A stretch of DNA of 64,000 bases from Silurus meridionalis (GCF_014805685.1 NC_060900.1:1348601-1412600), one strand, 5' to 3'; positions 1 through 11,866 are shown, numbered from the stretch's first letter. Translations and numbers: made by a program. Notes: a model not told the origin generated them from the letters alone.

Positions 1-1581
1 CCCTGTTTAAGATGTGGTCGTGGACTTCAAAAAATTCTCCTTTTTTAAAACAACATAGAACCCAAATGCAAAAAAAGAGAAAAATCCAACCTTTTATTTA
101 AGTACATTACTTTGGTGGTAAAAAAATCACACATTTAGAAAAAAAAAAAACTTGAAATCATGTTTGCCACAATTATTGGCACCCCTGATGTTAATACTTT
201 GTACAACCTCCTTTTGCCAACAAGACAGCACTTAATCTCCTCCTATAACATTTCACAAGATTGGAGAACACAGAGAGAGGGATTTTTGACCATTCTTCTT
301 TGCACAATCTTTCTAGATCATCCAGTGTCCTGGGTCCTCTCTTATGCACTCTTCTCTTTAGCTCGCCCCACAGGTTTTCGATTGGGTTGAGGTCTGGGGA
401 CTGAGATGGCCATGGGAGGACCTTGAGTTTGTGACTGCTGAACCACTTTTGTGTAGATTTTGCCACATGTTTTGGATCATTATCCTGCTGAAAGACCCAA
501 TGACGACCCATCTTCAGCTTTCTGGCAGAGGCCATCAGGTTTTATTTAAAATATCCTGGTACTTCAAAGCGTTCATAATGCCATGCACCCTAACAAGGTT
601 CCCAGGGCCTTTGGAAGAGAAACAGGCCCACAGCATCACAGATCCTCCACCATACTTCACGGTGGGCATGAGGTGCTTTTCGGCATACTCATCTTTTGTT
701 TTACGCCAGACCCACTTAGAGTGTTTGTTGCCAAAAAGCTCAATCTTAGTCTCATCTGACCAAAGCACACGATCCCAGTTGAAGTCCCAGTACCGCTTAG
801 CAAACTCCAGGCGTTTACGTTTGTGAGTGTTAGTGAGAAAAGGCTTTTCCTTGCATGCCTCCCAAACAGCTTGTTGGCATGTAGAGAGCGTCTGATGGTT
901 GTTTTGGAGACTCTGTGACCCCAAGATGCCACTCTTTGATGCAATTCTGTGACGGTGAGCTTGGGAAATTTTTTTACTTCTCTTACCATCCTCCTCACTG
1001 TGCGTTGTGGCAAGATAAACTTGGGACCTCTTCCAGCCTTGTTTGTCACTGTTCCAGTTGTTTTAAACTTCTTAATGATTCCTCTGACTGTAGATACCGG
1101 CAAGTTAAGGCGAGTGGCTTTTTTCTTGTAGCCATTGCCTGACTTATGAAGGTCGACACACATCTGCCTTACTTGAATGGTGTGTTCTCTTGTCTTTGCC
1201 ATGTTGACAAATGGGTAAGAGAATTAGGCCTCTGTGTCACGTCATATTTATACCCCAGGAAACAGGAAATCATGAATTACTAATTAAAAGTCCCTAGATA
1301 CCCTGACCAACCTTAGCAACTACAGAAAAATATATTAAAAAAAAAAAAAATTAAATTTTTCAGAGGAATTGTTAGGGGTGCCAATAATTGTGGCACACAT
1401 GATTTCAAGTTTTTTTTCTTTTCTAAATTTTTTTTACCACCAAAGTTATGTACTTAAATGAAAGGTTGGATTTTTCTCTTTTTTTGCATTTGGGTTCTAT
1501 GTTGTTTTAAAAAAAAGGAGAATTTTTTGAAGTCCACGACCACATCTTAAACAGGGGTGCCAATAATTGTGGAGGGCAATG
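1..1581 (-). mobile_element. Tc1-like transposon, left tip cut by window edge
   Basis: The first ~200 bases and 1372-1581 are inverted repeats of each other (both contain TGTTTAAGATGTGGTCGTGG or its complement). Each arm has an outer and an inner copy of an ACAATTATTGGCACCCCTG motif (inner copies near 166-188 and 1374-1396), the IR/DR layout of fish Tc1 elements. The right end stops at a TA (1582-1583), the family's target site. About 25-30 bases of the left tip lie outside the window. It carries a broken transposase on the minus strand, so it is non-autonomous. Confidence 0.95.
191..1202 (-). pseudogene. Tc1-family transposase, broken by frameshifts
   Basis: Originally a cut-and-paste DDE transposase of ~340 residues. 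Reading leftwards from 1202, the first segment starts MAKTREHTIQ and carries the paired-like helix-turn-helix DNA-binding region. The frame then shifts near 850-870 into a segment with the first catalytic Asp (WSDET) and the GGGSVMLWACFS core. It shifts again near 535-540 into a segment with the second Asp (QQDNDPKH) and the catalytic Glu (DLNPIENLW), ending at 191. All three DDE residues survive, but two frame changes prevent one continuous protein. The start at 1202 is supported by the canonical Tc1 N-terminus. It is inactive as written, and the few lesions suggest a fairly young copy. Confidence 0.93.
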
Positions 1582-1615
1582 TAAGTAGAGACACAACACA
1601 TACAGACATAATTTG

Positions 1616-1618
<3 letters not shown>

Positions 1619-1681
<63 letters not shown>
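1619..1681. repeat. (CA)n microsatellite
   Basis: About 31 perfect CA units just to the right of the Tc1 element. The Cys/Val-rich reading frame on the other strand is only translated repeat. Confidence 0.98.
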
Positions 1682-1687
<6 letters not shown>

Positions 1688-2276
1688 CTGCAGGCATCAA
1701 TGAAAGCTTTATCGTTATCTTTTAAATGCTGGATGTGACGATGGTATAAGGTGATAATCCAGGGACAGGTATAAATCCTTGAATTTTAAAGCTTCAGCTC
1801 GGGCCGTTCTTCACCTCCACATCATGCATTAACCTCCTGTAACACCTCACACCTAAACCTGGATTATCACTTACTTTACTTACTGCCAAACACAATAAAT
1901 GTAAATATAAGGTGACATTTTTACAGGTAGAATGAAGTAGAGGTTAATTAACATGTATGTTAAATTAAAGGAGTCTCCAGTGCCAGTGTTTGTAACTGTC
2001 AGATGTAAAGCTGTAAATTAGTTTTCAACATCTTCAGAACAGATGAGTTTACTTTTTGCAGCTACAAAATTCTATATTGCACTTTATATTTATTAAGACA
2101 GGAAGCGTAAACAGATTTAGACGTTTTGAGAACTTAATAGTGTAACAGGGTCACTGATTGGAAAAAGTTTGATAATTTTTATCATTATGGACTGTACAGG
2201 GTAGAAGAGTTCAGCCTTTACTGTCATTAATGTTATGATCACATCGCTGGCCTTTTCACACTCAGATGGATTTCTA
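1682..2276. other. 5' flank of MHC II alpha-1, no gene seen
   Basis: AT-rich single-copy-looking DNA between the microsatellite and the alpha-1 promoter. I see no exon, RNA gene or mobile element. Confidence 0.5.
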
Positions 2277-2317
2277 CCTGGATACTGCAGTGTTGCTGAA
2301 TCGTGTGATCTGATTGG
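2277..2317 (+). promoter_or_regulatory. MHC class II X-box / Y-box promoter of alpha-1
   Basis: An X-box-like CCTGGATACTGCAG (2277-2290) is followed about 20 bases later by CTGATTGG (2310-2317), an inverted CCAAT Y box. The alpha-2 gene has the same arrangement at 24663-24703, and these are the best conserved parts of the two upstream regions. In vertebrates RFX binds X, NF-Y binds Y and CIITA docks on the complex. The distance to the start codon (~120 bases) fits. Assignment is by spacing and conservation between paralogues. Confidence 0.75.
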
Positions 2318-2436
2318 AGGATTTTACGCAGAAGCTCAGACTTAGTTCTGTTTTATCTCATACTTTTCTGTGGTAGTGTGGAGTAGACTGGAGTGTTAGT
2401 GGTGTTTAAGTCATGCTCTGTCCAAACACTGTAAAA

Positions 2437-3765
2437 ATGAAGATACTTCTGATATTCATGATTCTATCATACGTGAAGGACATCAGGGCTCAGAGTAAGT
2501 GCTACACTCTTTTGTATCGGTGAGAAATTTAATAGAAATTACACAATACATTTATAACCTATAATATGAATGTGTATTACACTGTATTAAATAAATGTAA
2601 AAGCTGGAATTATAACTAAAATACTGATTCTGAAACATGAGATACTGTACGTTTTAAAGAAAAAAACGGTTTTATCAACATGCTAATCTGTGAGCACTGT
2701 TATTAGCTAAAACACAAACTACTGGAGGATGTAAGTGTGAATTATATGTCAGAATGTTTTATGGCACCATCAAACACAGGACACATTTCTGTTTAAAGAA
2801 ACAAAACACAAAGTAAGTGTTGTATGTTTTTAGTGTAAAATGTAAAACACCTTCTCACAAGGTGTATAACAAACTTCATTATCAAGCATCAACTAGGGTT
2901 ATTTTTTATTTTGATCATTTATCATTTTATACCCAATTATGTATTATTGTAGTATTAAATATAATAAATGATATTATTATAAATATATTCATATTAAATG
3001 TATTTTTCATTGAAAATATATTTAAAATCAGTATTTTATAATGAAGGATTTATGACGATGATTTTATTTTTGATCAATAGTCAGTGTTTTTGTTTATTTA
3101 TATTGTAATGTTTTTTCTTCATTTTCTGCATATGTTTGTGGGTTGCATTATGATTTTTATCATTATTGCTGCTTGTATGTTGCTTAATGCAGTTTATTGC
3201 ACTGATAGTTTCTTATTTCTGAGGTTTAATCATTTATTTTTTAACTATTTTATTGTCTTGTGTTTGTTTTGTTCTTTCCACAGTTAAGCATGTGGACATT
3301 CAGTTAAGTGGATGTACTGAATCAGATAAAGAGTTTGTGATGGAACAAGATGAAGATGAAATATTTCACTCAGATTTTAAAAAACAAGGTCTGGTGATGA
3401 AGTTACCTGACTTTGCAGACCCTATAAATTGGCCTACTGCATATGAATACAGTGTCTCAGAACAAGAAATCTGCAAACACAACCTCGATCTAGCAGTGAG
3501 TGTATACAAAAACCCTCCAGAGGCTCTCGGTGAGTAAAAACAGCAGCATCAGAATACATATCCCCAAACATACATTCATTTATTTATTACAGTTTTAAAT
3601 GGTTTTATTAATATTAGTTATTTTGTAGGTGATTTATTTCTGCAAAACATCTTTCTAAAATCATAATTTTATACATAATTTCTTTATTCAACTTTCATTA
3701 GGACATTTCAGAGTAAAGTCTACATCTATTATTTCATCTCTGCAGGCTGCAGATAATAAAGTGCA

Positions 3766-3819
<54 letters not shown>

Positions 3820-4232
3820 TTTTGTATTTATCCACAGACGTCCCACAAAATTCCATCTATTCTAAAAGTAATGTGGAACTGGGAGCACAGAACACACTCA
3901 TCTGTCACTCAATGCGTTTCTTCCCTCCTCCTGTCCGCATCCACTGGACCAGAAATGGAGAAGATGTGACAGAGAGCTCCACACTCAGTCAGTTCTACCC
4001 TAATGAAGACAACACCTACAACCAGTTCTCCCACCTGACCTTCACTCCTCAACAAGGAGATGTTTACAGCTGCACAGTGGAGCACAAGGCGCTGCAGATA
4101 CCTGACACCATGACATGGGGTGAGAGAGCAAATTAACCAGAAATGATAAAACCTGGCAAGAAAGGATTACAACATAAACAATAATTACATCATGAGCAAA
4201 ATAATGTTTCTTTAATTAAAGAACACAATAAC

Positions 4233-4288
<56 letters not shown>

Positions 4289-4411
4289 GACGTGGATGTT
4301 AAGCTTCCCAGTGTAGGTCCGGCTGTGTTTTGTGGAGTGGGTCTGGCTGTGGGGCTTCTGGGAGTCGCTACTGGAACTTTCTTCCTGGTTAAAGGAAACC
4401 AGTGTAACTGA
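2437..4411 (+). CDS. MHC class II alpha chain, gene 1 (alpha-1), complete
   Basis: Surface glycoprotein that pairs with a class II beta chain to present endosomal peptides to CD4 T cells. Four exons: 2437-2494 (signal peptide), 3284-3529 (alpha-1 domain), 3838-4119 (alpha-2 immunoglobulin domain), 4290-4411 (connecting peptide, membrane helix, tail). All junctions are GT-AG and phase 1; total 708 bases, 235 residues. The alpha-1 domain has the fish-type cysteine pair (LSGCTESD, EICKHN) and the FHSDF segment. The alpha-2 domain has the Ig cysteines (LICHS, YSCTVEHKAL) and the core WTRNG. A helix (GVGLAVGLLGVATGTFFLV) is followed by tail KGNQCN. An in-frame ATG at 2413 could add 8 residues; 2437 gives the cleaner signal peptide. 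Probably a DAA-type gene. No lesion seen; the paralogue is alpha-2. Confidence 0.96.
3771..3816. repeat. (GT)n microsatellite in alpha-1 intron 2
   Basis: A pure GT run ending about 20 bases before the exon 3 acceptor at 3838. It occupies the usual branch-point and pyrimidine-tract zone. Confidence 0.98.
4235..4285. repeat. (GT)n microsatellite in alpha-1 intron 3
   Basis: About 25 GT units that run up to TATAG, the acceptor of exon 4 at 4290. The same position in alpha-2 also holds a GT run (26231-26260). Confidence 0.98.
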
Positions 4412-4473
4412 TACTACAGAGTTCAGAAGAACTACAGTCTCAATAAGTCCTGTAACTTTCCTGAACTGTATCT

Positions 4474-4492
4474 AATAAACTGATTAAATAAA
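4474..4492 (+). other. Poly(A) signals of alpha-1
   Basis: AATAAA at 4474-4479 and again at about 4487-4492, some 60-80 bases after the alpha-1 stop codon. They give a short 3' UTR. Confidence 0.7.
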
Positions 4493-4499
4493 TATTGGT

Positions 4500-5565
4500 A
4501 AAATATAATATTTTTGTATCTGTAATAAATTCATGTTAAAGATTTACTCTAAGTGTCCTGTTTTCTAGGTGTATTTACAGACATTACAGGACTTACACTG
4601 ACCACTGTTTTCCAGTGTGTGATTGGTTGTAATTATTCTTCATTGATTGTTTTTTTTTACATTTATGGTGTTTATTTGTTTACTGGTTAATTTGTTAACT
4701 GGTGAAGTGAATTTAAAGAAAATAGTTCTGTAGGCAATGAGAAATTAAAAGGATAAAGATTTAGATTCCATGCATGTTATTATATTGCAGGATATTTTAT
4801 TAAATCCTTTATATGTCTATTATTCCAAATAAATGAGTAAAACCTTTCAAAATCTCCAAATCTTTTTTCTCTTTTAAAGCTATTAAGGCTTAAACCAATC
4901 AGCAAATAAAAGCAAAGTTTCTAAGAGTTACGACTTTACCCCTGACTGTTATAAAGCACTGAGTCTTTACAATCAGCAGTTATTATAGAAACATATCAGA
5001 ACAAATGCATTAATATAAACCAGGGACCTGTAGCAGCAAAACTGTTAGAACTGCTGTTACAGAAAAATAATCAATACCTTCCCAGAATCCAGAATCCAAC
5101 AGAGCTGATATCTTAAACACTAAAAGATCAATCAGAGAAACCAAAATCAATCATTTAGTGTCTAAATATTGAAATTATTATTTGTTACAGAAATTGGATG
5201 TGAAAACAGATAAAATCATCAGCACAACACAGCACACAACTTACAGGTGTATATATACACACAGTTCTCACAGTGACCTGTAGAGCAATAAAGAGTAAGA
5301 AGAACTGGTGATATGGTCCGAGATTCTGCTCATTGCTCTATTTGCAGTATTACGTGGTGCATGCTGGCTCACATCGCTACACACTTCCGCATTCTATTCT
5401 CTGTTGCAGTGTGTTTTTGCTTTGGTTCTGTGTCACATGTGTTTGTTTTGATTCATGTAATGTCTGATCCAAGATAACAGCGTGGTGGTAGCTTACAGTG
5501 GAAATCCAAAACAGTCATAGCAGGCGTGCCATCACCAGACTCCACTGATATACATGATTAATCCA
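4500..5565. other. Intergenic, nothing recognised
   Basis: AT-rich DNA downstream of alpha-1, with no exon or RNA gene that I can support. The last few hundred bases may already be the 5' region of the LINE that becomes recognisable after 5570. Confidence 0.4.
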
Positions 5566-5569
5566 CAAC

Positions 5570-5910
5570 ATGTCAGACACAATGATACATGAAATTGGCT
5601 TGCTGCAAGGACCAGGCTTCCAAACATTGGTGTTCCTCAATGTCGACGGCAGAAGGAGTGGATATAGGAAGCATTGCATGAGAAAGCAGACACGCAGGAA
5701 GAGAGCAGGAGTCTGCGCTAGGCTTAATGCAAACCCTTACTGGCCTGCTCTACCATCAATGCTTCTATCAAATGTCTACTCCATGGACAATACACTGGAC
5801 TACACCTGATTCCGGCAACCTACATGTTCCATCTTTGTTTTCTCTGAGCCATGACTAAACAACAGAGTTTCAGATGCCTCCATTCAGCTGGATGGATGCT
5901 GATGCTAACT
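5570..5910 (+). pseudogene. Rex1-like LINE fragment, N-terminal endonuclease side
   Basis: The translation contains RRKRAGVCARLNANPYWPAL, then SMLLSNVYSMDNTLDY and, after frame changes, SEP-LNNRVSDASIQLDG. This matches the usual start of fish non-LTR endonuclease ORFs (PLPSILLANVQSLDNKLDEL followed by a TWL...IQL stretch). It stops abruptly at the inverted-repeat element starting at 5911. A reverse transcriptase remnant of the same kind lies just beyond that element at 10220. Probably one old LINE, internally deleted and split. Confidence 0.6.
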
Positions 5911-7290
5911 GCACTGTAAAAAATGAAAAGTTGACTTAACTTAAAATTTCAAGGCAAGTTGCTGCACAGCTTTTTTGAGTTTACTCAACTTTGGACCAAG
6001 TTGTTCATTCAACTCAAATCACCGAGTAAAGTCACATATCTCTTTTTTGTTCAGCTAACAGTGCAGTTGTTCACTCAACTCATATCACTGAGTAAAGTCA
6101 GCTAACACAGTTTTTCTAGTTAAAATTACTTGTAATTATTTTCCAATGTGTCCCAATAAATTATGTTATGTGAACATTTTTCTATGAGTTTTCTGGACAA
6201 ACATGTTTTGTTAGCATTTACACAATGTTATAAAATAAAACTATAAATGCAGACTTTAAGTTTTGTTTGTTTATTATCTTAAATACAAACAAGGTCAAAC
6301 AATAGCCATACCTCCTAGAAAAAACAGAAAGTCAAAATAAAAATCCTAGAAAAATGTCAATCAATAAAAAAACAATCTGAAGATAATTGAAGATTCACTT
6401 TTAACCTTTTAATGTGTAAAGGCTTTGACTTTATTCCTTAGATGCTTAAAACATAAAACACTAATAAACATGTAAAATTAAACATATTAAAACATAGAAG
6501 TTCAACACTGTAACACTGTCAACAATGTCAACATGTACCTTACAAAATACACTGCAATCAATGAAAATTTTTAAACAATAAAATAAATTAGTACAAATAT
6601 AAATTAAATTGAAATAAAATAACAAATAAAATGGCACAATAAAGAATCTGAAAAGATGAAAAATAAACACAATCAACAACAAAACAAATTAAATAAAAAT
6701 GACATTGTAAGACATTATATTAACATTTTAACAACTCAGTTTAACAATTTATTTTATTAATTAACATTTTAACATTAAGATGCTAATATTTGTTGAAATC
6801 AAAAGATGTTCACACCAAAATGTCAACATTCCCAGTAAGAGTTTACTTTTCACGGACTGTACCTTTGCAGAGCAGTAAGCCCCATTTTCATAACACCAAA
6901 AAACTAACATTTTTAAAACATTTTTAAACATAGTTCAACAATTCACAGTTCAACAACGTTCACAGGAAGAGCTTAGTTTTTAAAGACTGTACCCTTGCAG
7001 AGCATCGAATGCCCATTTCCATGAACACCTTCTCAATTACCTCAAAAGTATATTTGAGTTCTTTTGGGTATTCTTGTAAGATGTGATGAGTTCACTTCGG
7101 GTTTTTTGAGATGCAAATACAGTTGTCATAAAAACAATTCCAATTTACTCGTCCTCCATGTCGCAGTCTTGTGTTTTAGAAGTTGTTCTTGAGAAGAGTG
7201 GGCAAATATTACATTGCATGCTGAGCTCTGAAACCAGAAACCCCAGTAAATAAGGTGTATATGTGTTTGTGCCTATTGCTGACCAATGTA

Positions 7291-8731
7291 CACTGGCGAT
7301 CTAAATTAGAGAACAATTTATAAACAATTGAACAATTCTGAAATAATGTCATCTTCACTGCTCAACAGTTGAAGGAGTTTTTGTCCTGTCTATACCATGC
7401 TACCAGAACACCTTTTCCACAAAATAACTAAGGCATTTTAAAAAAAACATTATTTTGCAGAAAACACACTGATCAAAATTAGAGAACACTTTCAGACACC
7501 TCCCAGTTATTGGTGTTAATCTGGCACCTGGTGCTAATTTCCTTGATTATCTGTCAACCCCTATTTAACTGGCAGCCTAACTTCCAGTTTCGCTGACTCT
7601 GCAAGATGGTGGGCCGTTCTAAAGTGACTGAAAGCCTCCGGCAGCAGGTTGTCCAGATGAAGGCCAAAGGGACGACCCTATCAGCCATAACAAGACAAGT
7701 TGGTCGTTCCAAATCTGTGATTTCAAGTATATTTAATCTTTACAACATCACAAACTCATTCAAGTCCGCCAAGAAGACAAATACAAGAGAGGACAGGATC
7801 CTGCGGAGGATCTCAATGGGCAATCGTTTCCACACTGCAGCTGAAATTGCTCACCAGTTCAGCGCTGAAAAGGGTAAGGATCTGTCTCGTCATACAGTGT
7901 CTTGACATTTAAGAGCATTTGGACTGAAAGCCCACTCTGCAGTGACCAAACCTCTCATTAGCAGAAAGCATCAAAAGGCTAGACTAAGCTTTGCTGAGGA
8001 GCATGTTGTGTGGACAGAGAAGAACTGGTCCAAAGTTCACTTCAGTGATAAAAGCAAGTTTAATTTATTTGGGTCGATGGGAAACATTATGTTCGGCGAC
8101 AAACTGGAGAAAGACTGAACCCAAAGTGTGTAAAGAAGTCAGTGAAAAGTGGAGGAGGAAGTGTCATGGTTTGGGGCATGTTTTCTGCAGCAGGAGTTGG
8201 GCCTCTTATACAGCTACATGGCAGAGTGAATGCAAATGTTTATCAGAACCTTCTTCAACAACATATGGTTCCTTCCCTGCGTTCATCACCCAATCAGCCT
8301 GCAGTGTTCATGCAGGACAACGCTCCATGTCACACAGCAAAACGGGTAAAGCAGTTCCTTGAAACTGAAAACATTGAAATAATGACATGGCCTGCCCAGA
8401 GTCCTGATCTCAACCCAATAGAGAACCTCTGGAGAATCCTTGGTGACAAAGTTATGGCCAAGAAACCCACTACAGTCACTGAATGTTGTAACCTTTGGAA
8501 AATGTTGTTGTAATCTTTTTTCCATGCTACAGTCATTGTTGTTCTCTAATTTTGATCAGTGTGTTTTCTGCAAAATAATGTGTTTTTTTTTTTTTTATTT
8601 TGTGGAAAAGGTGTTCTGGTAGCATGGTATAAACGGGAAAAAAACTCCTTCAACTGTTGAGCAGTGAAGATCACATTATTTCATAATTGTTCAATTGTTT
8701 ATAAATTGTTCTCCAATTTTGATTGCCAGTG
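7291..8731 (+). mobile_element. Tc1-like transposon nested in the larger element
   Basis: Bounded by TA on both sides (7289-7290 and 8732-8733). Inverted arms of about 200 bases start CACTGGCGATC and CACTGGCAATC. Inner direct-repeat copies (CACTGATCAAAATTAGAGAA) lie near 7467-7487 and 8543-8563, an IR/DR layout. It is a different Tc1 lineage from the one at 1-1581. It inserted after the surrounding element was in place. Confidence 0.95.
7606..8513 (+). pseudogene. Tc1-family transposase with stops and frameshifts
   Basis: Starts MVGRSKVTESLRQQVVQMKA, a typical Tc1 N-terminal helix-turn-helix region. An in-frame TGA follows TVS near 7903, where an Arg codon is expected (RHLRAFGLK). The reading continues to HFSDKSKFNLFG (first catalytic Asp) and is disrupted again around 8070-8140. 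It resumes as SGGGSVMVWGMFSAAG, the second Asp (MQDNAPCH) and the Glu ([11 protein letters not shown]), ending at 8513. The catalytic triad is still visible, but the gene cannot make one protein. Confidence 0.92.
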
Positions 8732-10219
8732 TATGTTATGCTATGGTGTACAGGCAAATATCATGTACAACAACAAAACAAATATCTACAAAAAATATCT
8801 ATAGAGAAATATCTATAAAATATTACCAGTATTTGGGTCAAAACACTACACTGGTCTAGGTCTGTTGGTAACATGGAAAATTAATCAGCATCACAAACAC
8901 CAGTATTTTTTTTCTTTTTTATAATCCATCATGTAAATTCTTAAAAAATAATAAAAGTTGCATAAAAAATACTGGTGTTCTTGTGATAAAGATTTCTTGT
9001 TCATGTTACCAAAAGGCCTAGACCTTAGTGCTGCTTACGACTTAAGACTTGTGTTTAATGCTGAAGTGAATTGAGTTTTCTGCGCTTCGTCACCACGATC
9101 AGGCCTTTCTGTGGAACAGCAGCAGCTGTAACAGTAATCTAAAATGTTAAATATCTAACTGGATGGCCCGTTGTTGCATCATGGGCGATGGGCAAAAATT
9201 GATTGCAATTTGTATCATGCCCATTGAGTTTTAAGCGCATTACACCGAGTGCTATTATCTATGCCGAACACGACAGCGTTACGACAAAAGACAATAAACA
9301 CATTAAATACAAGACATTTGTAGGGTTTCATTGATTTAAAACACACAATTGTGTTTTATACTGGCATTAAAAGCTCTAACAAGAGTATATATTTGCATGT
9401 CGCGATGTTTTACAAACATTTCAACCATATAATAAAATGTAATAAAATGAATAAAGACACTTACTTTAATAAACGATGAAGTTTGGGTTGATTAGTTCGT
9501 CATGATCTTCTGCTCCCAAATCTTTTCCGATAACTGTGGTAAATAAAGCCATTGCAAACCATGAAGTTAGATTTGCAAGATATAAAACTGGGATTGCGAC
9601 ATATTTTCACCTTGATAAGAACGTTCATGCCTTAACGCCGGCACTGCGTTCATGCAAACTTGCTTTAAAATAATAAGCTTGACCAGTGACACTACATTTC
9701 TTAGTTATGACTTTCAAAACCAGGTCAAAAACAATTGTACATTTTATTGGCATTAAAAACTCCAACTAACATTAGATACATTTGCATGTTGCAAACAATG
9801 TTTAATGCTCACACTGATGTTTCACAAACATTACAAACATTTCAACATTATAAAAAATATAATAAAATGAATAAAGATGCTTACTTTAAACGCTGACGTT
9901 TGAAGAGTGGATGAAGCTGTCCTGAAGCTTGACTGATGATCAAAATGGCGCTATCATTCCATGTTCACTCCAACGTCTGCACGTTATAGCGCGCATGCGC
10001 CAACCTCCAAGCCAACTTGTGTGCTTGTAAAGTTATATGTGCATATCCAGTCAACATTTCAAATTAAGTTGGTCAGACAATTTTTGAACCAACTTATTTC
10101 CACTTATTAAGTCAACTTTTTTGAGTAGTATTGTCCAGTTAACTAATAGATATAAGTTATTCAAACTTTTCGAAAGTTGGATTTTTTACAGTGCACCACC
10201 TGTCTGTGATAGTGCTTTG

Positions 10220-10842
10220 TCTCTCCACAGCTGATGTGAGCAAAGCTCTAAACAGAGTTAACACACACAAAGCTGCAGGACAAGACAGCATTCCTGGCAG
10301 AGTGATCAGAAGGTGTGCAGACCAGCTAGCAGATGTTTTTACTGACATCTTTAACATCTCTTTAAGCAGCACTGTTGTTTCGATGTGCTTCAGGGCCACT
10401 ACCAACGCCAGTGTGCCAAAGAGTTACCGTGTCTTGCCTCAAAGACTACCATCCCGTCAGACTCACTCCTATCTTCATGAAGTGCTTTAAAACAGTCCTG
10501 TTCATGAACAGCACCTCCAGCACCATCACACTGAGCACTGGGGCACCTCAGGGCTGTGTGCTCGGGCCATTGCTGCTCACACTGCTGACTCAGAACTGTG
10601 TAACGATGTACAGCTCAAATCACTTCATGAAGTTTTCCGATATCATGACTGTGGTGGGTCTCATTAGCAAGAATGAAGAAGTGCAGAGAATAACAGTCTG
10701 GTGCAAAGCCTTTAACTTGTCTCTGTATGTGGACAAAACAAAAGAGATGGTTGTTTGCTTCAGGAGGATCAGTGTGGTCTCTCCTCCTCCATCATGGACA
10801 TTTACACCACACGCTGCATCCACAAAGATACCAGCATTGTGA
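10220..10842 (+). pseudogene. Rex1-like LINE reverse transcriptase fragment
   Basis: Frames at 10191-10490 and 10375-10842 together read [20 protein letters not shown] (RT fingers), then STGAPQGCVLGPLLLTLLT (RT domain 4), a catalytic block and LSLYVDKTKEMVVCFRR. The catalytic block reads FSDIMTVVG where the family has F-A-D-D, so the active site is lost. Frameshifts and deletions are present. It is probably the 3' half of the LINE seen at 5570-5910. It runs into a CA repeat at 10849. Confidence 0.85.
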
Positions 10843-10844
10843 TT

Positions 10845-10848
<4 letters not shown>

Positions 10849-10910
<62 letters not shown>
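10849..10910. repeat. (CA)n microsatellite
   Basis: About 31 CA units directly behind the LINE fragment. Confidence 0.98.
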
Positions 10911-10913
<3 letters not shown>

Positions 10914-11224
10914 CATTTCAGTGTTTACATGTACAGCATTTATTATTATTATAAAGACAAATCCATCTGCAGTAACACTAAACTTCTGTACTGTCCTGCT
11001 CGGTGCTGCAGTGTCCCTGTGTCCACTGTCTCTCTGTCTTATGTTGTTCTTTGCATCAAATTTCACACACGTGCACTTTATGTCGAGTCCCAGTGAGTTT
11101 TGTGTAGTTCTGTGTTTCGTGTTAGTTTATGTGGTTTTGTGTAACACACCAAAGTGCTACACAAAATGTAAGAAAAATCTAAACACACACAAATCATTTC
11201 ACACAAATAAAACAAACACATAAA

Positions 11225-11425
11225 AAAGTGCTTTAAAAGACAAAAATGTGTCTTCAACTGAGACCTAAAAATCTCTCTGGATGAAGCCTGCAGAAGATAA
11301 CGGGAGATCGTTCTACAGTTTAGGAGCTACTACTGAACAAAACCTTTTGACTTATTTTTAGACTAAGAAACAGCCAACAGCGCATGATTTATTAATCTAA
11401 ATGACCTACCTCATGTGTAAGACTG
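11225..11425 (-). mobile_element. Short L2 LINE remnant
   Basis: The stretch around TCTACAGTTTAGGAGCTACT matches the antisense of the L2 C-terminal coding region seen at 22600-22660 (CCAGAGTTTAGGAGCTAAAT). It is heavily decayed. Confidence 0.55.
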
Positions 11426-11429
11426 TAAG

Positions 11430-11831
11430 ATTGCATGATTTGTGCCTGTTTTGTGTTTCTCTACGCCTGATGATTTAGATTATTTCACTGTTTATATGAA
11501 TAGGTGCTCTTACTTTGCACTTGCAACTGCCTCCACTATCACACACTACATAACAGATATTAAAGTTATGTAATTGTAAATAAAATATAAGTACACTAAA
11601 TCACGCATGTGGATCATTCAGCATGTCAGAGTGAGAGTTTAAATAAGAGTGTTACTGAAATAGGCATTAGAACTACATTTCCCATCAGCCACTGCACCAC
11701 ACTGATTGTGGTCACATGACTGGTCTGTTCCTGTGTCATGTAGTCTGTTTATTAGCGCTAGTTTTAAAGTCACATTTCACATCTCACTCATTGTCCAGTG
11801 TGTTTTAATGATTGTGTCTTTGTTTTTGTGC

Positions 11832-11866
<35 letters not shown>

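Larger units (their letters stand above)
5911..10194. mobile_element. Non-autonomous inverted-repeat DNA element, ~4.3 kb
   Basis: Starts GCACTGTAAAAAAT and ends ATTTTTTACAGTGC, perfect inverted termini. Both ends continue with related AAGTTGACTTAA / TTAAGTCAACTT and ACTCAACTT-type motifs over 100-200 bases. No transposase of its own is visible; the only coding remnant belongs to a nested Tc1 (7291-8731). I found no convincing target-site duplication, so the superfamily is unassigned. Internal sequence is AT-rich with repeated GAGTAAAGTCA motifs at the left and a ~170-base duplicated block at the right. Confidence 0.75.

Noticed and set aside
1..1581. Active Tc1 transposon
   Set aside because: Catalytic residues remain but the transposase needs three different frames.
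2413..2436. Upstream in-frame ATG as the alpha-1 start
   Set aside because: Possible, but it puts a polar stretch (MLCPNTVK) before the hydrophobic leader. The ATG at 2437 gives a standard signal peptide and matches the alpha-2 start.
10755..11096. Thr/His-rich and Cys/Val-rich frames around the CA repeats here and elsewhere
   Set aside because: Dinucleotide repeats are open in several frames on both strands; none shows a start context, domain or splice site.
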